This document shows, in pieces, positions 1-11,536 of a stretch of DNA of 64,000 bases. Source of the DNA: Hymenolepis diminuta (Eukaryota; Platyhelminthes; Cestoda; Cyclophyllidea; Hymenolepididae); contig CAADRB010000069.1 in NCBI GenBank assembly GCA_900708905.1, positions 161,606-225,605 of the forward strand, in the 5' to 3' direction. Made by a program: the position numbers and the translations under genes. Within the stretch, counting starts at the first letter, position 1, and the number at the start of each line of letters is the position of its first letter. The notes below the pieces were generated by a model that searched no databases, had not been told where the DNA came from, and saw only the letters and a program-made list of their open reading frames with translations.

Positions 1-669
1 ATCTTGCTAGTGGCTGAGACAGTTTCATTATGTTCAAGATTTAGAAGTAAGTTTTCGAAAGGTACAACTAGGGGAATCATCAAGTTTTTCATGCTTTGAC
101 TGTTAGTAATATAAGCGGAGCACAGCTAGGGGACCAAGCTTCCCTTTTCTTATGGCTACATACATTCACCACAAAACAAGGTAGATATGGGATACCGCTG
201 GGTTCAAAGAAGGAACTCGGAGGGAGAGATTGTATGGGCGCTGATATGTGTCTGAAAGTATTACCGAGAGGATATATATGGTTCAGAGAAAGGCAGATAA
301 GACAGGGGTACTTTCAAAGTGACAACAAAGTAACTACAGCTGTTAAGGGTTAAGAGTTTTTGCTCAAGTGTGACCCGTAATTTAACTATGATCTCATCGG
401 CAGAATTGTTTGCAACTTTGCCATCTGGTTGAGTTGACCAGGAGGAATGCCAGCTACTGCGTGGAAACCCAACGGCTCGATGGACAAATATTCTTGTCTA
501 GACAGAAGAGGTCGAGTTATTTTCTAGGGCCGACACATTGAATAATATATTAAATTTGATCACCCCAAGTATAACCGAGCAATTTTTCTGTGATCAGGTC
601 TCCTGTGAGCCTTCGAGCGTTACACATTGATTTTTAAATTATGCATTTACTTCCCCCTTTCAATTACAG
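1..669. other. Probable UPF2 intron / upstream DNA, no exon recognised
   Basis: The first recognised exon of UPF2 begins at 670 with two bases completing a split codon, so coding sequence must continue to the left. I found no stretch here resembling the preceding part of the third MIF4G domain. The open frame at 96-353 resembles no family I know and lacks a matching donor. The stretch is best read as intron. Confidence 0.5.
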
Positions 670-809
670 ATATGCGACCTAGTTTGATTGATCCCCCTAC
701 ATCTGTCATTCGTATCAGTATGGTGCTCATTATAATGGATTCTTGCCACGCATATTTCAAAAAAGTGACGAAAAGTAGGAGAGTCAAACGTTTCCTTGCT
801 GACTTTTTG
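670..809 (+). CDS. UPF2: UPF2 exon a (end of third MIF4G domain)
   Basis: Acceptor TTTCAATTACAG precedes 670 and donor GTAAGT starts at 810. Two leading bases complete a codon from an upstream exon. It encodes the last helices of MIF4G-3 and ends in phase 0 after DFL. Confidence 0.88.
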
Positions 810-3800
810 GTAAGTCATCATCTTCTACCACTTAACAACCCCCTTCCCTATTTCGACTGTCTAATCGCCTTTCCTTGTTCTTCTTCGTCTTCAGCACTAC
901 TATTGGTGGAAACGAATGCATCCTATCTATCTTCCTCTCCAATTGGAACAGAAAACGAATGGTGAAAAACAAGTAGAAAATGAGCCAAAAGAAGATGAAA
1001 AATCATCCGAATCTCCTTCTTCAAACTCCGAAAACTCTATTGACGATCCATTATTGCAAGTCTTTAATGAATTTGAGGGGATTCCATTCCCTGATGCTGT
1101 GGAACAGCAGTACGAGGAAGGTATGCGACGTCTCCATTTGGATCCCTATGCTTTTTACGGCTTGAATACTGTGGAGGATTTCGAAAGGGTTATCTACGAA
1201 CAATGTAGTCAATCCCCTAAGTCGTCTACACCCGAAAAGTTAATAGACACTACCGAACCCATGGAAACTATTTCGGAAGAAAGTAAGTCTTAAAAGTTGG
1301 TGTTGTTGTTTGTAGTCTCCGGTAGATATTTAAAGAGGCATGTACAGCCTAAAACGTGAAATAGATAAGTCTAGTGGATGAGTAACGAGACTATTCAGTG
1401 CCAGTATGTAATAAGGGGTAGGATTGTGTGGATCGGGCATTGTTATGAAAGTCAACTATTGACAGTTTCACCTAGACGAAAATATCTATCTCTCCATATC
1501 TCAGTGTTTTCTTCTTACCCATTGCAAAGCAAAGCAAAATAGCATCCGAATACAGAGAAAAGTGCAATGGTTCCTTAGCAATGAAGGATAAGGGGTTGCA
1601 CAGAAATACAGTACAAAATCGGAACTTCATTTGAGGTTGTCTAAGTTTCGCTTAATGCGTCATTTTGTAATGTTCCAAAATTCAAGTTTCCAGATTTGAG
1701 CCCTAGGTTTCTGCAATGTTTAAAACTTATTGACCAGTTTAAGAAGTTGAATAGTTGTTCGTCGGTTACGTGCATGCCTGCCATGTCAGAAGTAATGGAT
1801 TTGATCTCCATCGGCTAGCCGCTTAGGTTAAGTCTGGCCTCTACAGAGGTGATTGTGTGTGTAGGTTCTGAGGTTTATATAGGCCAGACGAGGGCTTGAG
1901 AACTCATTGTGGCTGTTCAGGTCTGACTAATTTTTCCCATAGACATGGTCCACCCATTAATCAGGATTAGCAGGAGGCTTTGGCAACAGCTTCGTTTTCA
2001 GCGTCGGCTGAATTAGCTGAGTGTAGTCTGTTATTCAACGTGTCGAAAATCGAATGTTTTTGTTTAGATAGACAATTATTGTTACGTTTGAATTTGTTAC
2101 TCAATCGTTACAGCAGTGTTAATTACCTTACATAATTTTAACGTAACAGAGCTAAAATTGTTTGTTACTATTTTTGCTTTCAGATGGCTCTATTGTCGAT
2201 GAGGAGGATGATATTGAGGAAGAGAGGGAGGTAAGTTTCTATCCTGGCTTTTTTTATCCCCTTGTCGTATGCACTACCAAACGCGTCCCTTGTTTTAGAC
2301 TGAAGAGGGAGACGAGGAAGTATACAGTGATGAAGACAACGATGAAGATGAAGATTCGGCCACCCTATCAGGAGATGAAAGTGATTCTGAAGAGGAAGAT
2401 GATGGAGATGAAGGTACAATTAATGGAGATGCCTCCTTCCATACTGACCTCTCCGATAGTGATCCATTAGGTAAGAAAGTTACCGCTACTTAAATTTATA
2501 AGTAGGTGCAAACTTTGTGAATTTTTCGCTTTGACACTTCTGTTTTCATCTCATTATTTCGGGAAACTGATTAACATTAACCATCTTACCTTTGGAATAC
2601 CTTTTCGTATAACCGTCTCACTTTATATGACACTCTTTTGTTGTTTTTAATTTAATCTCTTGATTGAAGTTCTGAGTTTTGAGATATTGACTATTGAGAA
2701 TTGTTTCCCTGTTGAAATTCATTAATTTTTTCAGGTAAGTGTTTTAAGCTCTAGTTTCAACAACGTCATATCAATCAACTTCTCGGGTAGCTATTCCAAG
2801 CACTGCCTTCTGTAATTTCGCTCATTAAACACCCTTATTCCATTTATACTTTATACCTAGATGAAAAAATGGATTTAGTCTTTCTCCTATGAGGGAAAAT
2901 GTTCTCTAACCCTTAACCTAAAATAAATTCACGAAGAGCTATTTTTATTTGATATACTGAGGGACATTGTGTTGTCGTGTCCTTAAAGTCATGTTGGACG
3001 TTTCTCCTTTGTTATGAATCATGTGTCATATTTGATAGGATGAGATGGCATATTCTTCATTGATTGCCACTAGTTCCGGTGCTTGTGTTAGTTTTTGTTT
3101 TCAGTCCAGATTTGAGGCCATTAAAAGTAAATATATATGATTAATGAGAAATCCTGGGTCTTTGCTCTTTATTTTCTTAGAACTATATTCATATGCAAAT
3201 TTGTAATGGTAAATACCGGTTGTTGTGGCCACACGAATCAAATCCGATTGGTGATGACAGCGTGTAGTCTTATATAAACCACATGTATGCTAGAAGTAGG
3301 CCCACAACCATGCTGGATCAAAGCTAATCACACGTCTGTATGCATAGTAGATCAGTGTTAGAGCCGAACTGGGAGCTCAATGTGGCTATTCGCTCCTGGT
3401 AGAGATAGGCAGACATGGGAGGAAATGAGTGCTATCTGTGCTCTTTGCTTCCTAGCCTTTATTTTCATCTTTCATATATTTTATAGGTAATAGGCCTTTT
3501 CATATATATGTATATATATATAGACCACACACTTACAATTAGCATTGCCTGTATTTAGCATGCTCTTATCAACGCCGATGAGAATTACATACCCTCAAAT
3601 TAGCTAATCTATGTATTTGCATTCTATTTATTGTTTTAATTGGCTTTATTATATTACTTGAAATAACATACTTATTACGTTTTAATCAAACCTATTTTAT
3701 TGATAATGCTGGGTACTGTTATGTCGTACAGGCTATCGTTGTCACTGTCTTCAATGCATTTTTGCCTTTCCTATTCAGACTCCAAAGGGAGACAAAAATA

Positions 3801-5561
3801 CGAACTTAGAGGCACACCATGATGAAAAAAAAATTAGCAAACCCAGGACCAGCTATCTAAAACTTCAACACATTGCAAACTCATCTATCCCGTCCTTTTC
3901 GTTTTACTGTAGGTTCTGAGGAAGAGGAAGACGAGATGGTGCGTTTGAAGCTGCGTCCAAAACACATTAAGTGCCCCGAAGACGATGAATTTGTTGCAGA
4001 GCTTGCCCGACTGACTTCGGAGGCTCTGATGCCTTCTACCACCGGTAGTCCACTTGGTGGTGTAAACCCCGTCGCTACTGGTGTACCTCTCAACAATCCC
4101 AACGCCGCATCTCTTCCCTCACTGGACTCATTGGGCATCAATGTGGCTGCTGTCAAGAAAACTGCCTCCCGATCGTCGACTATGAATCAGACTCAGTCCA
4201 CTACAGAAAGCATCATTGCTGCTCTGGAATCAAATGGTATTAATGAGAATCGAGAGCAGAGTAATTCGGTAGGCCTTGTCGATTTCAAACTGAAAGCAAA
4301 TTTTCTGCTGTCCTTATAAGTAGTTGGGATTTACTAATGTTATCATTTTTCATACCTTCGATATACCCGAGTTATATTATTGAATTGACAACTCTTGGCC
4401 TTAACTTATTTTGAGCCACTAACTCAAAAACCTGAGATAGTTAAATCCGTCCCAGTTCTACCAAATTGCCAGCCCCGTTGTACTCAAATTTAAAAGGTGA
4501 GAGAGCGTGTATATATCTATTCATCTTAGACATAAATAGGACTGGGCTCATTGGTCTGTCTGCTACGGTTTTAACAGAGAGTTCATAAATAGGAGAAGGA
4601 TTATCCATGTAGTGTCCTAGGGCCAGAACTCTGTCACTTCGGTCACAAGTATAATTATTGACACTTCAGGTATCTTCTTCATAGTACTTAAAAGCTTCTC
4701 AAGTGAATATATATGCACTTTAGACATTCTGTTAGAAACTATCTTTATCACCATAATAGATTTTCGATGGAGTTGCAATTTTTCTTAACCGATAACATTT
4801 ACGTTTTCAGACCAAGAATTCCAACTCTGACCAGGCTTCTTCTTTTATGAATTTTACTCTGGTGGTGCGTAGAACAGAAAATGGCGGTGCTTCAAGTCGT
4901 CCTTGTCTAGTACCAATCGCAGTACCCCAGTCAGTACCCTTCGCTTCTAGACTAGCTGATTTAGAAGCCCAAGAACAACAAGAGAAGGCTAGAATCAAAG
5001 CTCGGGTCCTGGAAATGCACAAGGCGCAGAAGGAAGCTGATGCAACAAGTTAGTGATCATAGTATCAATTCATCCCGATTTCAGTCATCAGCTGGTTAAA
5101 AGGAGGGAATGTATGGTTTTCCGTTACTTGTCTTATAATGTCTACACTTGATCTTTTAGGCGGTCATATGGTCCTAGGTAATAATTCTCCCTCCATTTTT
5201 TAACTGCGCGCGATTATGTGTTTGTTCCTTGTGTTTTCCTTCCTACAACTAACGCTATATTTGCTTCCCTTCGACTTTCACTAACATTTATCGCGCGCCT
5301 TTTATGTATTGATTTTTCATTGATCTGGCACTGCGCATTTGATCTTCTCCCTTTTTGGGGTCTCCTAAGCATCTAGTGACGGATTTTTTCATATTGCCGT
5401 GTTTATTTAACCGATTATTTTTCTCTGTGTGTTTGGTAGATAATTCGAACTCGGAGACGAATCTGCAGTTGCCTTCTAACGTTAATCGAGATAGATGGGT
5501 AAAGTATAATCATCCAAAGCGTGCACCGGACGCTGAAGACGTCTTCGGACCATCAAGGTAG
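670..5561 (+). CDS. UPF2: Regulator of nonsense transcripts 2 (UPF2), 3' part, seven exons
   Basis: UPF2 is the cytoplasmic scaffold of nonsense-mediated mRNA decay that bridges UPF3 (through its third MIF4G domain) and UPF1 (through its C-terminus). Exons joined by phase are 670-809, 895-1282, 2184-2230, 2299-2470, 3913-4268, 4811-5048 and 5440-5561, giving 486 residues plus stop. The first exon matches the end of MIF4G-3 (LIDPPTSVIRISMVLIIMDS, then a Cys/Tyr-Phe helix and KRFLADF); the next starts HYYWWKR, as UPF2 does. A long acidic Glu/Asp linker follows (exons 2-5), then KCPEDDEF, and the C-terminal UPF1-binding segment with the TLVVRRTENGG strand, the helix EAQEQQEKARIKARVLEM, and the terminal RWVKYNHPKRAPDAEDVF block. 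The 5' exons, including MIF4G-1 and -2, lie outside the window. Identification is from remembered family sequence, not a search. Confidence 0.9.
895..1282 (+). CDS. UPF2: UPF2 exon b
   Basis: Acceptor CTTCGTCTTCAG; starts in phase 0 with HYYWWKR, the continuation expected after the MIF4G-3 helix. Ends at donor GTAAGT (1283) with one base of a split Asn codon. The upstream intron is only 85 nt. The exon encodes a Glu/Ser-rich linker followed by FEGIPFPDAVEQQYEEGMRR. Confidence 0.88.
1761..1960 (+). repeat. tRNA-derived SINE-like copy in UPF2 intron
   Basis: The segment GCCTGCCATGTCAG, then a B-box-like GGATTTGATCTCC, CATCGGCTAGCCGC, and GGTTAAGTCTGGC tracks the minus-strand element at 54841-55044 base for base over much of about 90 nt. 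The downstream part (about 1890-1960) shares a CTCATTGTGGCTGTTC-like block with 3370-3420. It is a diverged copy; its ends are uncertain. Confidence 0.55.
2184..2230 (+). CDS. UPF2: UPF2 exon c (acidic micro-exon)
   Basis: Acceptor TTTGCTTTCAG and donor GTAAGT at 2231. It encodes an acidic peptide (GSIVDEEDDIEEERE). It is 47 nt long and restores phase 0. Confidence 0.8.
2299..2470 (+). CDS. UPF2: UPF2 exon d (acidic linker)
   Basis: Acceptor CTTGTTTTAG and donor GTAAGA at 2471. Very Glu/Asp-rich, as in the acidic stretch of animal UPF2 between MIF4G-3 and the UPF1-binding tail. The preceding intron is 68 nt. Confidence 0.82.
3290..3440 (+). repeat. Possible repeat fragment in UPF2 intron
   Basis: The block around CTCAATGTGGCTATTCGCTC and the following GACATGGG resemble 1905-1955, in the same intron series and orientation. 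This suggests another eroded copy of the same retroposon tail. The similarity is short. Confidence 0.3.
3913..4268 (+). CDS. UPF2: UPF2 exon e
   Basis: Acceptor TTTTACTGTAG; donor GTAGGC at 4269, chosen because the next exon needs phase 0. It encodes SEEEEDEMVRL, then KHIKCPEDDEFVAELARL, matching the conserved block before the UPF1-binding region, then a low-complexity Ser/Thr/Asn linker. Confidence 0.85.
4811..5048 (+). CDS. UPF2: UPF2 exon f (UPF1-binding strand and helix)
   Basis: Acceptor TTACGTTTTCAG; donor GTTAGT at 5049. Contains FTLVVRRTENGG followed by an alpha-helical Glu/Arg-rich segment ending EMHKAQKEADATS, the bipartite UPF1-binding region of UPF2. Confidence 0.87.
5440..5561 (+). 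CDS. UPF2: UPF2 terminal exon
   Basis: Acceptor GTTTGGTAG. Encodes the conserved extreme C-terminus (NRDRWVKYNHPKRAPDAEDV) and a TAG stop at 5559-5561. Confidence 0.87.
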
Positions 5562-6285
5562 GGTAAAATAGAATTACTGCGTTTTTTGTTCATCTAACTT
5601 GATTGACAAATGCGTAGATTTTTGGCTTATCGTAGGTAGTATGTCTGTGAAAGGTTTTGGTCACTTCCAGATATTACTAATGTGACTATATTTAGTATGG
5701 AAAACAAATATTCTAGATGGAGGACTAGCAGCTGTGTGTCTGATTTTATCGGTAAGTTATAATTTAGAAGATTAAATAACATTGCAGCGTTAGCACGTTT
5801 GTCAACTAAATCAGATACCATAGAATTAAGATTCATTGATGCATTGTAGTGCCAGTGGATGGCCAAGCGAATGAGAGTTGCCTAACCAAGATTACTCCGC
5901 TGCATCACTTTAATATTACATCAGATTGTACGAAAAGACTTATGTCATTCAGTATAGTCCTCTTTCAAAGAATATCAGTATGGTGGAGCAGTTGTTAACA
6001 TTTGTTTCGTCGTTATTCCATTATTAATGTTTAGAGTGTGGAAACTAGGCGTTTAGATTTAAATTTGGTTATACACATTTCCTCATTCTCATAAATTATC
6101 AAATTATAAACTGGAGAAGTAGATATTCGAAGAGGTCATCATTTTTCTTTAATTTGGTTGAGAAATGCTTTGAAGATATTAATGTAATTGCAGCTAACAA
6201 TCCCAAAATATCCGCAAAAGTAACAGTAGGAAGGAGAAGTCAAATTTAAAGATGTCAGGACTTTATTGAACGATGTTCAGTGTAA

Positions 6286-6291
6286 TAAATG
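6286..6291 (+). promoter_or_regulatory. Candidate poly(A) signal AATAAA downstream of UPF2
   Basis: First AATAAA hexamer I noticed after the UPF2 stop, roughly 725 nt downstream. It could end the UPF2 mRNA, but in AT-rich DNA the hexamer is common. Confidence 0.2.
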
Positions 6292-7404
6292 TTAATGTCG
6301 TCAAGGCAAAAAAATTTAGTAATTCGTATACTTTCATTTACTCCTTGACGGGTATGCACAATTATGCAAAGGCTAGAGTCTTACCACCGCAATTCTTGTT
6401 GCTTTGTAATATTTTTTAGGCCCTTACACTACGCTACTTAATATTTTTTAGCAGTTGATCAACCTGCAAATTTAATTTTTTCCCATTTTAGCGTTCAAAT
6501 GCCACCACCACCGCCGAGCCAAAGTAATCGAAACTCTCGTCGGTGATAGCATTGCACACACAAAAAAAGAGCGAGAAAGGTAGTGTTGTTTTCTTACCGT
6601 CGACGCGTACACGACACAGATGATACCACGTAGTGAAGGGAAGCGAGTGATCATGTGGGTTTTGCGACGTTGAGGTAATCTTGATTGTGTCAAGAGAAAA
6701 TTTTAAAACCGGCTGGAGGGTTATGTGATCTGCGTGTTAATTGCTCCTTCTATAACTCTACTTCTTCGTCTACTTCTACTTCATCTTTATTTCAACCTTG
6801 TGTGTTAAAGAGTTTTGAGGTAACTGAAAGATGCCTCTGATTTGAAGATAGAAAGAGGGAAATGTACGCTTGCCGTTTTCAGCGGTCCTCTCTGCTTTGA
6901 TTATGACCGAATCAATGATGATTTTTTTTCTTGTTTACCTCAACTGTCCACTGTCGCCATCACTACCACAAATGTCTTATGTGCGCTCTGCCCTCTGTCC
7001 CACCTCGTCCCGTTCTCTCACTTTCTGTCATCTGTTTTCGCGCTCTTTTTTATGTGATAATTAACGAGTATTTTTTCGTATTACCTTTTGCCTTTTTGCT
7101 ACTTTGCTGGTGTGATATGAAGTGGGGCCGTTTGACTTGGAGAATAGCTTCAAATTATAAGTAAACAGAACGAACTGGACTAGGCTAGCTTTGACCATTC
7201 CAATTTTTACCGCAAATATGATTAAAAGTAAGTAGGGACCTTGACGTTAAAGCCTATTCTCGAAGGCGACAAGAGGACGCCTAACTCGTAGTTTAGCGAG
7301 TAAAAGTGTTGTACTTAGATAACAGAACTATCGCTAACTTCAAGCCAATTTGAGGAGGCGTAGTATGATGGAACCTACCTGGTGGGAGAGATCGCCACTA
7401 ATTT

Positions 7405-7525
7405 AATAGTCTGACCTAACCGGCAAATCCGCGCACTGGGTGTGCAATAATTGGTGTCGAATCCGTAATCTTTGGCTTCTTCGACGAGGATGTTAAGCCC
7501 TCGTCGGCACATGTTGGGCTATAAT
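7405..7525 (-). repeat. tRNA-derived SINE-like copy (diverged)
   Basis: On the minus strand a B-box-like GGATTCGACACC is followed by CACACCCAGTG and a block resembling CGGATTTGCCGGTTAGG. This is the same order as in the 54841-55044 element (GGTTCGATTCC, CTCACCCAGTG, then AATAGCCAACCGCACTGG). Strongly eroded. Confidence 0.45.
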
Positions 7526-9731
7526 GGGCTAATCATTCTCTGATTTTATTGTTTAAGCAAGTATTCGAAAATATGTATTTTCAAACTTCGATTTATATAA
7601 GCAAATGTTATATTGGCTGAAACTAATGTCGACAGATTTTTAGAACCAAGGTTACTGGTTAAATTACGTATTAGTAACAGTGAAAATGTTAATTACACAT
7701 AGTTTGAAGAAAATGCATGAGTAAAGTTCGACTTAAGTATAAATAGTCTTGAGTCAAATGATTTCTTTCATATGTAATCACACTTTACTTTTCTTATTTG
7801 CATTTGCCAAGTAGACGTGTCAAGTTATGTTCCTCGCCTCTCCGCGCACTCAAAAAAAGACCCAATTATTCAGTTCATGCCAAAATTCCCTGATAATTAT
7901 GGTTGGTATTTGAAAACGCTAACATGTAATTACATTCATTAACGCATTACGTCAACATTGCCAATTTTATCCCTATGAACAGTCATTTTACTTAGCTTTA
8001 TCTGACCAGTGGTATTATAGTTGCTGTCGTCTACCTGCTAATTGTGATTTGAATTCAGATATCGCTTTCTTCTTATACTAACACTCATCCCGACAGCAAG
8101 GCTACTTTAAGTGTCCTACCAAGTTTAGCCTAGAGTTATTCCCTCACAAATCTAATGATCATTTGAAAAAATAAAAGGATGTAGTGAACTTTTTCAAAAT
8201 TAGAAGGCCGAGGGTTGCGTTGAACAAATGTGTGTTGGACAAACGCAGTGGAAGGAGGAATAAAATTAGAGGTATTGTGAATTAGAGGGAAAAAGAAAAA
8301 GCGTTAATACTGAGGACCTCGAGGGAACACAACATACGGAACTCTGCCAAATTTAAACTTTTAGCTATCACATCTATGCTATCTTAAGACTGTGAGCTGC
8401 TAAATATTATATAAGATCATTTTTACTTTTCAGCAGTTGGAAGAAGAAATGAATTGAAATCCCAAGGCCGATCCTTCTTGATTAGTAAATCGGTCAATAA
8501 GCACTGAACACCATAGTCAAGTCTTTACGGCAATCCAGGGGATGAATCATGAAATTTGAAATGTAAAACTTGACCTGATCATTTAGTAAATATTGTATAA
8601 CCCAATTCCAAAAATCAATTTTAGAAATACTCTTTTATTATTTGATGTTGCTCCTAGAATCGTTTTGATCCCGTCTCCTTTATCATTTATTTGACTATCC
8701 GTTAACCAATTTAAGTTGCTTCACAATTAATAAATGTAAAATTTTTTTTGTAAAGCTGTGGGTAAAAATAAAAATAATATATCGAGTGGATGGAACTGGA
8801 TTATGATAAAGGGAAACTATTAGGGTACGATAAGTAAGTTGACAGATTTCATGGTTATTGTCCGTTGATGAGCCACCAAAAAATCAACTGATAATCAGAG
8901 GAGCGCAAAGTTATACGTATGTGCGCGTTACTTCCTCTTTTCTTTGCCGTTTGTCTTTGCTATTTTTCCTAAGGAAGACATTTGGTTCTTTATCTTGCTT
9001 TCTTCTATCTAATTTTGCAGTGATTACAGCTACTTGAGAGGTTCAATATTCATCGGTATGTAAACAGGAAGTGGATAATCAATCACAATTCTCTTTAAAG
9101 GAGTTCCTACGTATAAAGAATCAAGATGACACAGAGGCAACTTGTTGTCTCTGCTAGATGACAACTTAGTGCGCTGTGTCAATTGCAACGGTTTAGATAG
9201 ACAAGTGAGATAGGCTTGACGAGAAGGGAGAAGTCGAACATACGCTTGTCATCGTACCTCTAAGGTAGTTTATCATGGGGTCAGACAGTGAAAGACCGGA
9301 AACTTTACACCTACTACCTTTAATTCCGATATCATATTGAATGTCGAAATTCAAAAGACTTTAGGCCTTGATCTTACTAAACAATATATACATTTTGATC
9401 AATGTGTCGCTACACATTTTTGTGAGCCAAAGTAGTTGCTTCCAGAACATTTTTTGTTATGGAAAATTATTAACCAGATGAAATCAGTTGCCGTTTGTTT
9501 TAATTTATCCCATAAAATAATTCTACGGAGACATCTTTAAGGTGGAATTTTCCAGGAGTTTGGAGAGTTACGAAAAAAAATAATAAAAATTAAGTGATAT
9601 AATTTTATTGTTTTGTGCATAAACTACTTTGAGAGACCAAATTAGAAAGTATGATGGACTGCATAAATAAATCCAGGGAGTCTAAATGAAATAATTTGGG
9701 AAGCAAAAGAGTTCTAGACAGAGAGAAAGGG

Positions 9732-9760
9732 ATATATATATAGATATATATATATGTATA
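9732..9760. repeat. (TA)n microsatellite
   Basis: Interrupted TATATA run. Confidence 0.8.
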
Positions 9761-10459
9761 ACCAATTGGGAAAATGTGAATAGATATGAAATTGGCTAAT
9801 AAACAACTACTACCTTCTCTATTCACGGTGAGGGTAAGGAAACACATCCCTTCAACCTATTATGCTTATAATATAAGTTCTTATATGATCATAGGGTAAA
9901 AGGTTACTACAAATGTTGTTTAACTAAATCAGCTCTGAAAAATTCGAGCCGTATAAACTTACAATTAGAAACAAGGACAATATTGTTAATATTGGCCTAA
10001 TTTAATCAAAATGGTAAAGAAATTAAATATATTTATAAATATCGTAATTTTATCTGTTATCACTAGAGCCAGACAGCAACACGTCAAACTCCTACCAATT
10101 TTAAAATGTCCATAATTACCAGTCAAAGTAAAAACAAAGATTATCATGATCATCGCAAAACCAATCCTCTACCTCCGTCTTTCCATTATAGTACTAAGAA
10201 TGTGTGATAACAACATGATAACAACAGACTGGAGGCTCTCCTTAATACTGCTAACCATGATATATGAAGGGCGAATTCCTCTGGAAATTCTGTAGCTAAG
10301 CTTCTACGAAGAAGAATTTGACTTAGAGCTGCTGTGAAAAGTCTTCCCCAGTTCTAAATTTTCTTTTATTGTCATCAGATTCCAAGGAGAATCAAAAGGA
10401 AAACCTAAACATAGTAATGGCTAAGGCAAGCAGATCAGGACGCTGAGAAAGTTTTTGAT

Positions 10460-10860
10460 TTGACCAAGTCTTCATGTCTAGATCAACAAACCACATCAAT
10501 TCCTGTCTCTAATGGTTTAAATCCCCACTTTAAGAGAATTCGGGCGAAAAGGACAAAGTACGTAGATATCAACTTTATGCGACTATTTGAGGAAAGGAAG
10601 GCAGTGAAGTTGCACTTACAAAGGAATCACTGCTCCCAGGGTGCCGTGACCAACAAGGGCTTTCAGTGCCCAACTTCCAGTTCCAACTTTAAGTTTTGTT
10701 AAAGATTAGGACATTCGGAACATATCAAATCACCGGGACTGTTGACATCGTATTCAGTGCGAGCCCCATTAAAATTTAAATTGGAAAATGGTAACATATG
10801 TTCTTTGGACTCAGAAGAATTAATTTTCCTGATTCACACGGATGGACAATGGGATACTAA
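10460..10860 (+). pseudogene. Possible decayed gag-like / zinc-knuckle remnant
   Basis: One frame reads through a single stop (10700-10702) and keeps codon-like character to about 10860. Around the stop it reads NFKFC-stop-RLGHSEHIKS, which is reminiscent of a retroviral-type CCHC zinc knuckle (FxxCGRxGHxxxxC) with lost cysteines. A Lys/Arg-rich region lies upstream. A second frame (10842-11204) follows. No reverse transcriptase or other domain was recognised, so this may be chance. Confidence 0.2.
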
Positions 10861-11514
10861 CTGATCATGTAAACAAGAGTTTGAATGTGGGATTCTCGTA
10901 CAAGCTGCTCCAGGATATCCTTCTTCTGCCCAAGTCTGGTGTTGTTAAGACTTCTTTTATAGGAGTTAGTACGATGACTTTATCTAAAAATGGAATTAGT
11001 TATATTAAAACGTGGCAGAACTTCAAAAAGGACCCCACCATAACGATTTTTAATTTAGCAACAGGTGGTCTTATAGCGTTCGAAAAATTTCCTTACTTCA
11101 TGTATTATTTTATATTAAAATTCAAAAATTTAGCGAATCACCTATTTGCACTTTTCAAACTTAAGTCACTTTGTTTATTGCCATGGCACAGCAAAAACAC
11201 CTGAACAAGTTTTAGCCATGGGAAAGCACCTGCATAGGGGGAACAGCAAACAAGTCCAATAAGGTATAAGATTTTAAGAGTCAGTAAATATTATACGATG
11301 AAATGCTTCCTTCATTGAGGGCTTTTCTAAGGCTCATTATGCATATTTGTTACTTCTACGACATCTGAAGAGAAAATGCGTATTAAGGATTTAAATATGT
11401 ATTTTTTGTCCAATTTTATCAAATGATAGAAAATTTGTGACAACAAAAAAATTGTTTTCGTGAAAGTCGCACTTAAATATGGGATACAAAAGGTGCCATT
11501 TCCTACGTTAGAAA

Positions 11515-11536
11515 ATATATATATATGTGTGTGTAT
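11515..11536. repeat. (TA)n/(TG)n microsatellite
   Basis: ATATAT run passing into GTGTGTGT. Confidence 0.75.

Noticed and set aside
6472..7164. Cluster of short overlapping frames as a gene
   Set aside because: No recognisable domain, frames overlap on both strands, and pyrimidine-rich low complexity explains the openness.
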